A DNA stretch of 64,000 bases from Bacillus sp. V5-8f (GTDB lineage Bacteria; Bacillota; Bacilli; Bacillales; DSM-1321), in NCBI RefSeq assembly GCF_002863565.1, contig NZ_PGUW01000005.1, positions 434,001 to 498,000 of the forward strand, given 5' to 3'. The translations under genes were made by a program, and so were the position numbers. Shown piece after piece: positions 56,004-64,000 of this stretch (positions are counted from its first letter, which is position 1; each line of letters opens with the position of its first letter). The notes under the pieces are model-generated. The model was given only the letters and a program-made list of their open reading frames with translations. It was not told the origin of the DNA and ran no database searches.

Positions 56004-57201
56004 AAAATGAGTTATTTTCAAGCTGTTGGAAAGTTACCCCTGCTTCTAGGAAAGTATGAATGCGTTCGGCAGCTTCTGCCAGCCGTTCTGCAGGCTGAAC
56101 TAATGCCATCCGGACATAGCCTTCGCCTTGTTTGCCAAAGGCATCACCAGGAGTGACCGCAACCCCATGCTGAATCAATTGAAATGCAAATTCTCGGGAC
56201 GTCCACCCATCTGGCAGCTTAGCCCAAAGGAACATCGTCGCAGGTGATTTCGATACATCCCATCCAGCTTTCTGAAGCCCGGACACAAGTACATCACGGC
56301 GGTCCTGGTAGACCTCCACTTGATCCTGAAGGAAGGAATGGTCTGACATCAGCGCAATTTCAGCAGCCTTTTGAATCGGGTAAAAAATGCCGTAATCGAT
56401 ATGTGATTTTAAAGTGCCCAATATGTTAACAGCATCCGGATTTCCAACTACATAGCCAATTCGGCAGCCTGCAATATTGAACGTTTTCGAAAGGGAATTG
56501 AATTCAATCCCAACCTCTTTCGCACCCGGAACCGACATAAAACTAATCTTTGGATTTCCATCAAATATCAATTCAGAATAAGCAAAATCATGCACGACAA
56601 GAATATTGTACAGCCTTGCAAACTCGACCACCTGTTCAAAAAAAGTTCGATCCGCTAAAGCGGTGACCGGATTGCCTGGGTAGCTGATGATCATCATTTT
56701 CGTTTTATTTAAAATATCGTCCGGAATATCTGAAAGCCTTGGCAGGAACTTGTTGTCTGCGGTCAATGGCATTGGGTAGATGTTTCCCCCTGCAAGCGCA
56801 ACACTTGCTTCATAAATGGGATACCCAGGATCAGGCACTAATACATAGTCGCCAGGATTGATCATCGCCATCGCTAAGTGGGCAAGTCCGTCCTGGGAGC
56901 CCATCAATTGCAGCACTTCATGTTCGGCATCTAGATCGACTCCATAACGACTTTTATAAAAATATGAAACGGCTTGATTAAATTCAGGTGTTCCCTTCAG
57001 CGTATAACCATATTTTGTAGTGTCTTTTGCATGGTTCACGAGTGCGTTGACAATAAAAGCAGGAGGTGGAAGATCAGGGCTTCCTACGCTTAAATCAATT
57101 ACATCTTTCCCTTGTTTAATAGCCGCTTGTTTCCTGTTGGCCAGCTCCGTAAAAATTCCGGTTGTGAAATTCCTCATTTTTTCTGATGGAATGATATTCA
57201 T
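56002..57201 (-). CDS. Class I/II PLP aminotransferase (LL-DAP aminotransferase-like)
   Basis: 399 residues, fold type I. Seen: VIDLSVGSPDLPPPAF, YGYTLKGTPEFNQAV, the PGDYVLVPDPGYPIY loop, SYPGNPVTALA, and the cofactor Lys in FNSLSKTFNIAGCRIGY; substrate Arg in GEGYVRMALV. The line-up fits the LL-diaminopimelate aminotransferase/AlaT-like branch, but Bacillus has the acetylated DAP pathway, so alanine or aromatic transamination is as likely. ATG 57201 follows AAGGGGGATACTACT. Its stop codon lies in an inverted repeat. Confidence 0.88.
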   Translation of the reverse strand: MNIIPSEKMRNFTTGIFTELANRKQAAIKQGKDVIDLSVGSPDLPPPAFIVNALVNHAKDTTKYGYTLKGTPEFNQAVSYFYKSRYGVDLDAEHEVLQLMGSQDGLAHLAMAMINPGDYVLVPDPGYPIYEASVALAGGNIYPMPLTADNKFLPRLSDIPDDILNKTKMMIISYPGNPVTALADRTFFEQVVEFARLYNILVVHDFAYSELIFDGNPKISFMSVPGAKEVGIEFNSLSKTFNIAGCRIGYVVGNPDAVNILGTLKSHIDYGIFYPIQKAAEIALMSDHSFLQDQVEVYQDRRDVLVSGLQKAGWDVSKSPATMFLWAKLPDGWTSREFAFQLIQHGVAVTPGDAFGKQGEGYVRMALVQPAERLAEAAERIHTFLEAGVTFQQLENNSF

Positions 57202-57366
57202 GTAGTAGTATCCCCCTTACCTATTGATTGACTGAAGAATAAAACGTATGCTCTATCTATTTGCCAATACATATCCTGATTATAGCAGGAAAAATACTTA
57301 ACTTGCGAAATAGCAAAATTATTTCGAATATTGGTAGGTGGATTTTTTCAAAAAGATAAATAAAAA

Positions 57367-57392
57367 CCCCTCGGAGTCAATCAATCCAAGGG
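57367..57392 (-). terminator. Terminator after purT
   Basis: Minus strand TCCAAGGG...CCCCTCGGA-type stem (CCCTTGGA/TCCGAGGG, one wobble) then TTTTTATTT. It starts 11 bases beyond the purT stop codon. Confidence 0.78.
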
Positions 57393-57402
57393 CTGATCTT
57401 TA

Positions 57403-58563
57403 TTACTTATTTTTCACCATCAATTTATCAAGTGCATTTTTTGCATTCTGGCGTGCTGTTTCCGTACTGTCAGATGTAGAGAGGGCAACCGCGACCCGGC
57501 GTCCGACTTTTGTTACCGGCTTTCCAAAAATACGTACCTGAGTATTAGGGACTGCTAGTGCCTCTTCAAGTCCCTCAATCGTGTAATCATTAAGCTCCTT
57601 ATCCGCCTTAAGCGGCCGGCTCGCGCCTGGAGTAATCAGTGTAATTTCAGGAATCGGGAATCCCAAAATCGCGCGAACATGAAGGGCAAATTCTGATAGA
57701 TTTTGGGTTACGAGCGTAACTAATCCTGTGTCGTGAGGGCGGGGAGAAACCTCACTGAAATAGACCTTATCGCCGGAGAGGAAAAGCTCTACGCCGAAAA
57801 TTCCAAAACCTCCGAGCTCATCAGTAATGGACTTGGCAATGTTTTGCGCCTCCTTGATTTGTTGGTCCGTCATTTGATGAGGCTGCCAGGATTCAATATA
57901 ATCGCCACTTTTTTGGATATGGCCGATTGGCGCACAAAACGTTGTCCCGCTTACAGAACGAACCGTTAACAGCGTGATTTCCGAATCAAATGTAATAAAC
58001 TCTTCAATTATGACTCTTCCATTTTGAACGCGTCCGCCTTCCTGGGCCACCTTCCAGCAATCTTGCAAGTCCGCTTCTGAATGGCAGATACTTTGCCCTT
58101 TGCCCGAAGAACTCATTAGAGGCTTTATGACACAAGGAAAACCAATTTCCTTTGAGCGTTGCACAAATTCATCATATGTATCTGCAAAATGATAGTTAGC
58201 CGTTGGAAGATTAAGCGTTTCAGCAGCTAACCTGCGGATCCCTTCACGGTCCATCGTCAATTTGGCAGCGCGAGCAGTAGGGATGACGCGGTAGCCTTCT
58301 TCTTCTAATTTGAGCAACTCAGATGTAGCAATAGCTTCGATTTCCGGCACGATCAAATCAGGGTTTTCATTTTCAATGATCTGCCTGATCTGCTGTGGAT
58401 CTAGCATATCTATCACATAGCTGCGATCGGCCACTTGCATAGCCGGAGCAAGATCATACCGATCTACGGCAACCGTATCGACACCAAGCCTTTGTGCTTC
58501 AATAATCACTTCTTTACCTAGTTCACCAGATCCTAATAACAGGATTTTTTTAGATTGATACAT
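57403..58563 (-). CDS. purT: Formate-dependent GAR transformylase 2
   Basis: 386 residues, ATP-grasp enzyme that makes formyl-GAR from GAR, formate and ATP, the folate-independent third step of purine synthesis. Domains: N-terminal [20 protein letters not shown], central ATP-grasp ([56 protein letters not shown]), C-terminal [16 protein letters not shown]. Complete. ATG 58563 has GGGGGA at ten bases. Inverted ACGAA boxes 40-75 bases upstream recall PurR sites. Monocistronic. Confidence 0.96.
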   Translation of the reverse strand: MYQSKKILLLGSGELGKEVIIEAQRLGVDTVAVDRYDLAPAMQVADRSYVIDMLDPQQIRQIIENENPDLIVPEIEAIATSELLKLEEEGYRVIPTARAAKLTMDREGIRRLAAETLNLPTANYHFADTYDEFVQRSKEIGFPCVIKPLMSSSGKGQSICHSEADLQDCWKVAQEGGRVQNGRVIIEEFITFDSEITLLTVRSVSGTTFCAPIGHIQKSGDYIESWQPHQMTDQQIKEAQNIAKSITDELGGFGIFGVELFLSGDKVYFSEVSPRPHDTGLVTLVTQNLSEFALHVRAILGFPIPEITLITPGASRPLKADKELNDYTIEGLEEALAVPNTQVRIFGKPVTKVGRRVAVALSTSDSTETARQNAKNALDKLMVKNK

Positions 58564-58601
58564 ACGGCAACATTCCCCCTCTACATAATCAAAATTATTA
58601 T

Positions 58602-58640
58602 AAACGAATTATTTATCAAATAAAACACTTATTTATTCGT
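58602..58640. promoter_or_regulatory. Inverted CGAA boxes upstream of purT (possible PurR site)
   Basis: AAACGAAT (58602-58609) and ATTCGT (58635-58640) face each other, as do the paired PurBoxes of Bacillus PurR, and lie at the promoter of a purine gene. The gap between CGAA and TTCG is 27 bases, slightly longer than the 24-25 expected, and the boxes lack the second C of the consensus. Confidence 0.4.
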
Positions 58641-58761
58641 ATTTAAGTTATTTTCTTCATTATTTTTAATATCATCGGACAATAAAATTAATAATTACCG
58701 TACATTAATAAAAAACAAAACCAAGTTTATATGTACCCTCAATTAAGCCTGAAACAAAAAA

Positions 58762-58782
58762 AGCGCCTCGTTTAAAACAAGG
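58762..58782 (-). terminator. Terminator after Asp/Arg repeat gene
   Basis: Minus strand CCTTGTTT / AAACGAGG with wobble, then GCGCTTTTTTTG; about 95 bases after the gene's stop. Confidence 0.65.
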
Positions 58783-58874
58783 AAACAATCATTCCGAAAA
58801 TAATCTTTTTCGGGATATGTTTCGCAGTTCCACGGGGCTCTTTCTGAAATGTCTATTGCTATAGAATTACAATA

Positions 58875-59369
58875 TTAAAACCAGAATGGGTGTCGATGTC
58901 TGTGATGGTGCCGATGTCTGTGGTGGCGATCTCTATCTTCATATCTGTCACCGTATCTGTCTCGGTCTTCGTATCTATCTCCATACCTGTCTCGGTCTTC
59001 GTATCCGTCTCCATATCGATCTCTGTCGTCGTATCCGTCTCCATACCTGTCTCGATCTTCGTTTCTTTCTCCATACCGGTCTCGGTCTTCGTTTCTGTCT
59101 CCATACCTATCTCGGTCTCGGTCTCCATATCTGTCTCGGTCTCGGTCTCCATATCTGTCTCGGTCTTCGTTTCTGTCTTCATATCTATCTCTGTCGTCGT
59201 ATCTGTCTCTGCGGTCTTCCCGTTCTCGCCTGCGTTCTCTACGTTCTTCTTCCCGCTCACGCCTACGATCTCTATGGTCTTCCTCCCGTTCACGTCTACG
59301 CTGTCTGCGGTCTTCTTCCCTATCGCGATAACGGTCCTCACGGTCTCGATTGCGAGTATTGTTAGCCAT
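58875..59369 (-). CDS. Asp/Arg-rich repeat protein (polyampholyte)
   Basis: 164 residues made almost only of Asp, Arg, Glu, Tyr, Gly and His, no Cys, Lys or Leu. Order: a start of REDRYRDREEDRRQRRRERE-type charge blocks (1-60), then about ten tandem copies of 8- and 10-residue units such as DRYGDRYEDR (~60-145), and a His/Arg tail ending in HPFWF. ATG 59369 follows TAGGAGGTAGATAT, an excellent site, which marks this as the used frame although the repeat keeps other frames open too. The chain should be disordered with near-zero net charge. No family with known function is recognised; CotG-like spore coat proteins are the nearest in style. Monocistronic. Confidence 0.8.
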   Translation of the reverse strand: MANNTRNRDREDRYRDREEDRRQRRREREEDHRDRRREREEERRERRREREDRRDRYDDRDRYEDRNEDRDRYGDRDRDRYGDRDRDRYGDRNEDRDRYGERNEDRDRYGDGYDDRDRYGDGYEDRDRYGDRYEDRDRYGDRYEDRDRHHRHRHHHRHRHPFWF

Positions 59370-59630
59370 ATATCTACCTCCTAAATTTTATATAGCATTT
59401 TATTCGAAAACCGTATTCAGGATTGGACATGTATAATATGTCGAAAGCACATTTTAAAAGCACAATGTTTTTCATCCGGGCTATGAAAGACAAAATCTAG
59501 GAATCTGGAACGTAAAATGTCCTTCGATATGATTACAAGGAATAAAATCCAGGAAGCGGAAAATAAAGATTTTAAATGTAGATAATGATCAAACTGTTTT
59601 ATTCATAAAGATGATTGAGCAATAAAAAAA

Positions 59631-59650
59631 CCCCAATGCATTTATTGGGG
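59631..59650 (-). terminator. Terminator after hisJ
   Basis: CCCCAAT / ATTGGGG stem, minus strand followed by TTTTTTTATTG; about 100 bases beyond the hisJ stop codon. The rest of 59370-59748 holds nothing else. Confidence 0.85.
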
Positions 59651-59748
59651 AAATAGAAGCGAATCATATAGCTACAGCGAAACTCCATAGCACACGCTCA
59701 AGCTAGCTTCGTGCAAATGCTCTTGTCTTCTTATGCACAAAGTCGTTT

Positions 59749-60573
59749 TTAGAGAGGGGCAAGGAACATGTTCTTTTCTCTAAAATAGGCCCATTTCTGG
59801 TAGCCGATTTCTCTTAACCGTTGCCTTACCTTATCAAAGTCATCACCAACGCGCTCCGGATCATGTGCATCTGAACCAAAAGTAACCTTAACCCCATAAA
59901 ACAGTGCTCTTTCAAGTATTTCATCGGCAGGGTACCAGCCTCCGGAGTCTTTTGTTTTCCCCGAGGTGTTCACTTCGATAGCAATATCATGTTCAGCGAT
60001 GACTTTTAACGTATGTTCTACCGCTTCTGTTTGAATAGAGGAAAAAGCAGGATAAAAACCCTTCATGGCGTCAATATGGCCAAGTATTTGATACATCCCG
60101 CTGCGGGCGGATTGTTCTATGAGTTTGTAGTAGGTTTCCTTCGTTTTCTGCTTTTCTTTGTTTGATAGTCCTTCCCATCGGCCTTTTTTAAATATACTGA
60201 TGCCATCCACATGGTGTACTGAACCGATGATGTAATCAAACGGATATCGGTCGAAATATTGGCGGTAAATATCAAGCTGTTCCGGAAAGAAGTCAGACTC
60301 AATGCCAAGGAGCACTTCAATCCTTTGTTCATACTCTTTCTTGAGCTGCAAAACCTCCGAAACATACTGGGCAAAGTGACTTTTCCCCATGGCAATGCGC
60401 GGATAAGGCTGATCTTCTTCACTAGAGAAATATGGAGTATGATCAGCAATTCCTATCATATCCAACCCATTGGCGATCGCCGTTTCAATATAATCCCGGA
60501 TTTTTCCCCTCGCATGGCCGCAGCGCTCATGATGGGTATGAAAATCAAATTTCAAGTCAGAATTCAACTTCAC
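59749..60573 (-). CDS. hisJ: Histidinol-phosphatase, PHP family (HisJ type)
   Basis: 274 residues, PHP domain phosphatase removing phosphate from histidinol phosphate. Metal ligands are visible in DFHTHHERCGHARGK, IGIADHTPYF, LLGIESDFFPE, IIGSVHHVDGI, LGHIDAMKGF and VTFGSDAHDPERV. Length fits HisJ/YtvP of B. subtilis (268). No other his genes lie nearby, as in B. subtilis, where hisJ is also apart from the operon. Start is GTG 60573 after AAAGGTGG at five bases spacing. Confidence 0.93.
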   Translation of the reverse strand: MKLNSDLKFDFHTHHERCGHARGKIRDYIETAIANGLDMIGIADHTPYFSSEEDQPYPRIAMGKSHFAQYVSEVLQLKKEYEQRIEVLLGIESDFFPEQLDIYRQYFDRYPFDYIIGSVHHVDGISIFKKGRWEGLSNKEKQKTKETYYKLIEQSARSGMYQILGHIDAMKGFYPAFSSIQTEAVEHTLKVIAEHDIAIEVNTSGKTKDSGGWYPADEILERALFYGVKVTFGSDAHDPERVGDDFDKVRQRLREIGYQKWAYFREKNMFLAPL

Positions 60574-60924
60574 TTACCACCTTTTTCAAAATGATTTTTT
60601 CTTTTATTAACGTATTCTCTATGAAAAAGAATTAAACATTCCAGAAACATCCATCTTGCCTGATTCCTGGATTTTATCCTTCATATGCCCGATGAAGGAC
60701 TTTTCGGATATTAAGTAAAAGTTTAAAATGGTAATTCATGTTGACAAAACGGTTACCTAATCCAATTGCTCAAACAGGTATGTAATCAGGGCGAGTGAAC
60801 ATAGAAGAAAACTCTGCTAAATTGCCTAGAGCGTGCTTGTAAGACATTTTGATCTATTATAAAAATGGTAAACCAAGGTGAACTCAATATAATCAGTATT
60901 CAGACGTTTCTCTATCAATACATT
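60574..60924. other. Intergenic region upstream of hisJ
   Basis: About 350 bases; holds the hisJ promoter. No gene or repeat supported. Confidence 0.4.
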
Positions 60925-60963
60925 AAGAAAGTAGCTACCCTTACTTTGGGCAACTACTTTCTT
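60925..60963. terminator. Terminator after soluble chemoreceptor
   Basis: AAGAAAGTAG-CCC / GGG-CTACTTTCTT, 13-base stem with two mismatches, 12 bases beyond the receptor stop. Confidence 0.82.
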
Positions 60964-60974
60964 GCATTTAAATG

Positions 60975-62480
60975 TTATATTGTTTTAGCAAATTCCACTA
61001 AAGATTGTGACATTTCATTTATTTCATCTACCGAAGCATTTACTTCTTCCGTTAAGGCGGCTTGTGTCTGAGCGAGGCTGCTTATTTTATTCATGTGGGT
61101 AAGAATCGTTTCAATAAGTTCCTTCATTTCATTCAGACTAATTTCAATATTTTCTGTGGCTTCTGAACTGTTGACTGCTAGTTTCCGTACCTCATCAGCT
61201 ACAACCCCGAACCCGCGTCCTTGTTCTCCAGCACGCGAAGCCTCTATGGCGGCATTTAATCCCAGAAGGTTCGTTTGGTCTGCAATCCCTTTAATGAAGT
61301 TAGAAATGTTTTTTGTTTCATCTGCACTGTTCTTTGCTCGATTGGCTGCGGCAGTCGATTGTTCCTGAGCCATGGCGAGTTCCTGTGCATGGTTGGTGAT
61401 CGAACCAATGCCCCTAACCATCTCACTAATTGAATCCGAAAGCTGTGTCATACCGTTTGTCACTTTTTCCACGATTTCTGCTTTATTTTTTTCGTGTGTG
61501 ATGTCCCGTATGGTACCGGCCACACGCAATGGTGCCCCATGCTGGTTGCGTATTGTTTCTCCGCCTGCATGGTACCATCGATATTCACCATTTTTTAATT
61601 GAAGGCGGTAATCGACGTCAAATGGAGTCCGCCCGCTATAATCATTTAAGTGTGCTGCAAATGCCTCTAGTGTACGTTCTTTATCGTCCGGATGAAGCCG
61701 GTTGCTCCAGCTGCTCATCACGTTTGGAAAATCTGTTTCATCCTGAAATCCTAAAGTGTTCCGGAATTGCGGCGACCACCAAAATTCGTTGTCCGTATTG
61801 ACCTCATCGCCCTGGACCACTTTCATATCCCACGGAGCTTCTACCAACGCACGATTAATCAGGTCGTAACGTGTAACCAGTTCCTCCAATTCCTGATCTT
61901 GTATCTTCTTTTCATGAACATCAAATAATGCACCAGCTATTCTTAACGGATTCCCATTTGAATCACGGACTGTGGCTCCAGTACCGTGAACCCATCGATA
62001 TTCACCACTTTTAAACCTGACACGGTATACCACATCAAACGGCATTTTTCCCGTACGGTCTATAAGGTGACTAGCAAACGCATCAAGAACCCAGTCTTTG
62101 TCGTCCGGATGCATAATTCTTATCAAACTATCAAGGCTATCGGGGAATTCCGTCTGATTATACCCGAGTATCCTGCGAACTTCATCACTCCATAAAAATG
62201 GGTTCTCAGGATGATTGGGATCTCCATCTATTACATCCATTTCCCAAAGACCCACTTCAATTGCTTCGGTCACAAGATTCAGGCGAGTGGATAGTCTTTC
62301 AGTGTTAACTCTCATCATTTGCATGACTGCATTGATATTTCCCGAGATTTCTTTTAATTGGGGATTTTCATCAAAAACTTCAAACAACCCGGAAAAATCG
62401 TTCGCTTCCGCTTTTATTCTTAACTTTCTACTTTCCTCTAATAACCCACTTAATAGATTTTCTTTTACCTTAAAGAACAT
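60975..62480 (-). CDS. Soluble double-PAS methyl-accepting chemotaxis-type protein
   Basis: 501 residues with no membrane helix. N-terminal helical stretch (1-75), then two closely related PAS/PAC domains (~80-200: [52 protein letters not shown]; ~210-330: [57 protein letters not shown]), then a short MCP signalling hairpin (~340-490: [37 protein letters not shown]). The two PAS repeats arose by duplication. It would sense an internal signal, perhaps redox or a bound cofactor, and talk to CheA. ATG 62480 has GGAGGAAGTTTATA upstream. A chemoreceptor of membrane type lies just upstream. Confidence 0.9.
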   Translation of the reverse strand: MFFKVKENLLSGLLEESRKLRIKAEANDFSGLFEVFDENPQLKEISGNINAVMQMMRVNTERLSTRLNLVTEAIEVGLWEMDVIDGDPNHPENPFLWSDEVRRILGYNQTEFPDSLDSLIRIMHPDDKDWVLDAFASHLIDRTGKMPFDVVYRVRFKSGEYRWVHGTGATVRDSNGNPLRIAGALFDVHEKKIQDQELEELVTRYDLINRALVEAPWDMKVVQGDEVNTDNEFWWSPQFRNTLGFQDETDFPNVMSSWSNRLHPDDKERTLEAFAAHLNDYSGRTPFDVDYRLQLKNGEYRWYHAGGETIRNQHGAPLRVAGTIRDITHEKNKAEIVEKVTNGMTQLSDSISEMVRGIGSITNHAQELAMAQEQSTAAANRAKNSADETKNISNFIKGIADQTNLLGLNAAIEASRAGEQGRGFGVVADEVRKLAVNSSEATENIEISLNEMKELIETILTHMNKISSLAQTQAALTEEVNASVDEINEMSQSLVEFAKTI

Positions 62481-62566
62481 TATAAACTTCCTCCATCATG
62501 ATGCCGTTTCCTATACCTTGCATTAAAGTCTTTCTATGATCTCTGATGTGAAAGGGTTTTAACTCC

Positions 62567-64000
62567 CTAATACTTAAATTTCGCAATGATTCCCTTTAAA
62601 TCTTCTGCCATAGAGGAAAGCATTTTAGCAGAAGCAGATATCTCTTCCATGGATGCCAGCTGTTCCTCAGTGGAGGCGGCGACTTCTTCCGACGTTTCAG
62701 CATTTCCTTTTGCAAGTATAGCCACTTCATTTGCTGTAGCACTTACCTCTTGTACACCTGCGGACATTTGCTGGGCTGTAGCGGATACTTCCTGCATTTG
62801 CGGCGTGATTTGCTTTACGCTATTTAGGATTTCATTAAATTTCTCTATCGCACCGTTTGAAACTTTCACACCGCCTTGCACATCATGAGACACCCTGGCC
62901 ATATTCTGAACCGCGCTTTCGGTATCCTTCTGAATACCTTGAATAAGCTCAAATATTTGCTGGGCCGAGTGTTGGGATTGTTCTGCCAATTTGCGTACTT
63001 CGTCGGCGACAACGGCAAAACCCTTCCCCTGCTCTCCTGCCCTTGCAGCTTCGATTGCAGCATTCAATGCAAGAAGATTTGTCTGTTCAGCAATGCCCGT
63101 AATGACATCCAGTATCGTTCCGATTTCCTTTCCACGTTCATTTAACGCTTGAATCATGGTGTTGGATTCTACAACTGACTCACTGATGGAATTCATTTGA
63201 TCCCTGGTATGGGCAACTGCCTGCCCGCCTTCTTCCGCTTGAACTGACGTATGTTGGGATAGCGCTAAAACACTCAACGAGCTTTCCGCTATTTTCGTTA
63301 CACCTGCGGATATTTCACCTAATGCCTGTGCATTTCGGCCGATCCCACTCGTCTGTTTTTCGGCACTGCCGGCTACTTCCTGTATGGATACCGCTACTTG
63401 TTCAGTAGCAGCGCTCGTTTGTTCAGCATTAGCTGTCAGTTGTTCCGCTGAGGATGCAACTTGTTCAGCGCTCATTTCAACTTGTTTAATCAGAGAACGG
63501 AGATTTTCCTGCATGTCATTAAACGCCTGCCCAAGCTGTCCAATTTCATCATTGGTTTTCACATCAATATGTTCTGTCAAATTGCCTTTGCTTACAGTAA
63601 CGGCCTTTTGTTTTAATAATCTAATCGGATTGATGATTGATTTTATAATTAAATAAACAACTATGGATCCTACTAAAATCGATACAATAATCACTAATAA
63701 TGTTCGATTGAATATCGGAGAGGCTGAATCAGAAATCTCTGACGTATACATCGTTCCGCCGATTTTCCATCCTGTTAATTCGTTGGTTGTAAAATTCATA
63801 TATTTGTCTTCGCCTTGGAAATGGTATTCAAACTGTCCTGTCTTTTTTTCATATAATTTATCTGAAAAAGGCTGTTCATCTTTCGTTCCAGCTTTCATAG
63901 TCGGGTGTGCAATGTACGTTTTCTCCTGATCCAGAAGGAGGGCATATCCATCATGGCCTATCTTTATGTTATGAACGAGACTTTGAAGATGGTTTAAATT
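62567..64000 (-). CDS. Membrane methyl-accepting chemotaxis protein (5' end beyond window)
   Basis: The frame is open to the window end, so the N-terminus (first helix and most of the extracellular sensor) is missing. Present: the distal part of a Cache sensor ([36 protein letters not shown]), membrane helix ([20 protein letters not shown]), HAMP (~[19 protein letters not shown]), and a full signalling domain with [20 protein letters not shown] and [17 protein letters not shown]. It is a ligand-sensing chemoreceptor; Cache domains often bind amino acids or carboxylates. The stop is 86 bases from the soluble receptor's start on the same strand. Confidence 0.94.
   Translation of the reverse strand, partial: NLNHLQSLVHNIKIGHDGYALLLDQEKTYIAHPTMKAGTKDEQPFSDKLYEKKTGQFEYHFQGEDKYMNFTTNELTGWKIGGTMYTSEISDSASPIFNRTLLVIIVSILVGSIVVYLIIKSIINPIRLLKQKAVTVSKGNLTEHIDVKTNDEIGQLGQAFNDMQENLRSLIKQVEMSAEQVASSAEQLTANAEQTSAATEQVAVSIQEVAGSAEKQTSGIGRNAQALGEISAGVTKIAESSLSVLALSQHTSVQAEEGGQAVAHTRDQMNSISESVVESNTMIQALNERGKEIGTILDVITGIAEQTNLLALNAAIEAARAGEQGKGFAVVADEVRKLAEQSQHSAQQIFELIQGIQKDTESAVQNMARVSHDVQGGVKVSNGAIEKFNEILNSVKQITPQMQEVSATAQQMSAGVQEVSATANEVAILAKGNAETSEEVAASTEEQLASMEEISASAKMLSSMAEDLKGIIAKFKY

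Noticed and set aside
58960..59200. CRISPR-like periodic repeat
   Set aside because: Units are 24 and 30 bases, contiguous, without unique spacers, and encode the Asp/Arg repeats.
58859..59384. Alternative frames over the Asp/Arg repeat (Thr/Glu/Met and Val/Ser/Ile repeat proteins)
   Set aside because: No ribosome binding sites; they arise from repeat structure. Only the minus-strand frame starting at 59369 has initiation signals.

Overview
This 64 kb window comes from a low-GC, endospore-forming Bacillaceae-type Firmicute. Supporting signs are strong AGGAGG-type ribosome binding sites, frequent TTG and GTG starts, a KinB-like sensor kinase, an IDEAL-domain protein, an InhA-type M6 metalloprotease, a CwlO-like NlpC/P60 hydrolase, and a MetH gene next to a YitJ-type fusion enzyme. 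No phage, CRISPR array, intact transposase or rRNA was seen. The species cannot be fixed from the sequence alone.

Layout: 0-10 kb is a mixed housekeeping and sensing stretch (old yellow enzyme, ABM monooxygenase, IDEAL protein, Rrf2 regulator, KinB-like kinase, AbrB-type membrane protein, lrgAB with two small downstream genes of which one is Fbp-like, an HD-GYP phosphodiesterase, a Dabb protein and a DUF421 membrane protein). 10.2-22.8 kb is a coherent minus-strand two-carbon-acid module: LctP-type permease, IclR regulator, FAH-family enzyme, malic enzyme, malate synthase G, GlcD, GlcF, GlcE and a GntR/FCD regulator. It would import glycolate or lactate, oxidise glycolate to glyoxylate, condense that with acetyl-CoA to malate, and return malate to pyruvate. 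Three copies of a TTGTATAAC operator-like site precede the permease, malic enzyme and malate synthase genes and suggest one regulon. 23.8-29.1 kb holds the methionine pair (MetH and the homocysteine methyltransferase/MTHFR fusion).

29.7-41 kb holds a small protein, a frameshifted PAS-PAS-GGDEF-EAL gene, InhA protease, a desulfurase-like class V aminotransferase, aldose 1-epimerase, a lone tRNA-Pro(GGG), a mandelate-racemase-type enolase, a decayed small gene and a Pro/Asn-rich small protein. 41-47 kb is a gene graveyard: remnants of a GGDEF gene, two methyl-accepting chemotaxis genes and a 5'-truncated esterase, between an intact DMT transporter, an HTH protein and a PAP2 phosphatase. 46.9-49.9 kb is a CUT1 sugar ABC transporter lacking its own ATPase. 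50-64 kb carries AcuI-type reductase, HesB-like protein, FrnE/DsbA protein, a peptidoglycan hydrolase, a Gfo/Idh dehydrogenase, an aminotransferase, PurT, an extraordinary Asp/Arg-rich repeat protein, HisJ and two chemoreceptors, the last cut by the window end.

Most genes end in clear intrinsic terminators. Several intergenic gaps carry GC-rich, nested palindromes (2.25, 17.9, 35.4, 48.6 and 56.0 kb) that look like REP-type elements.
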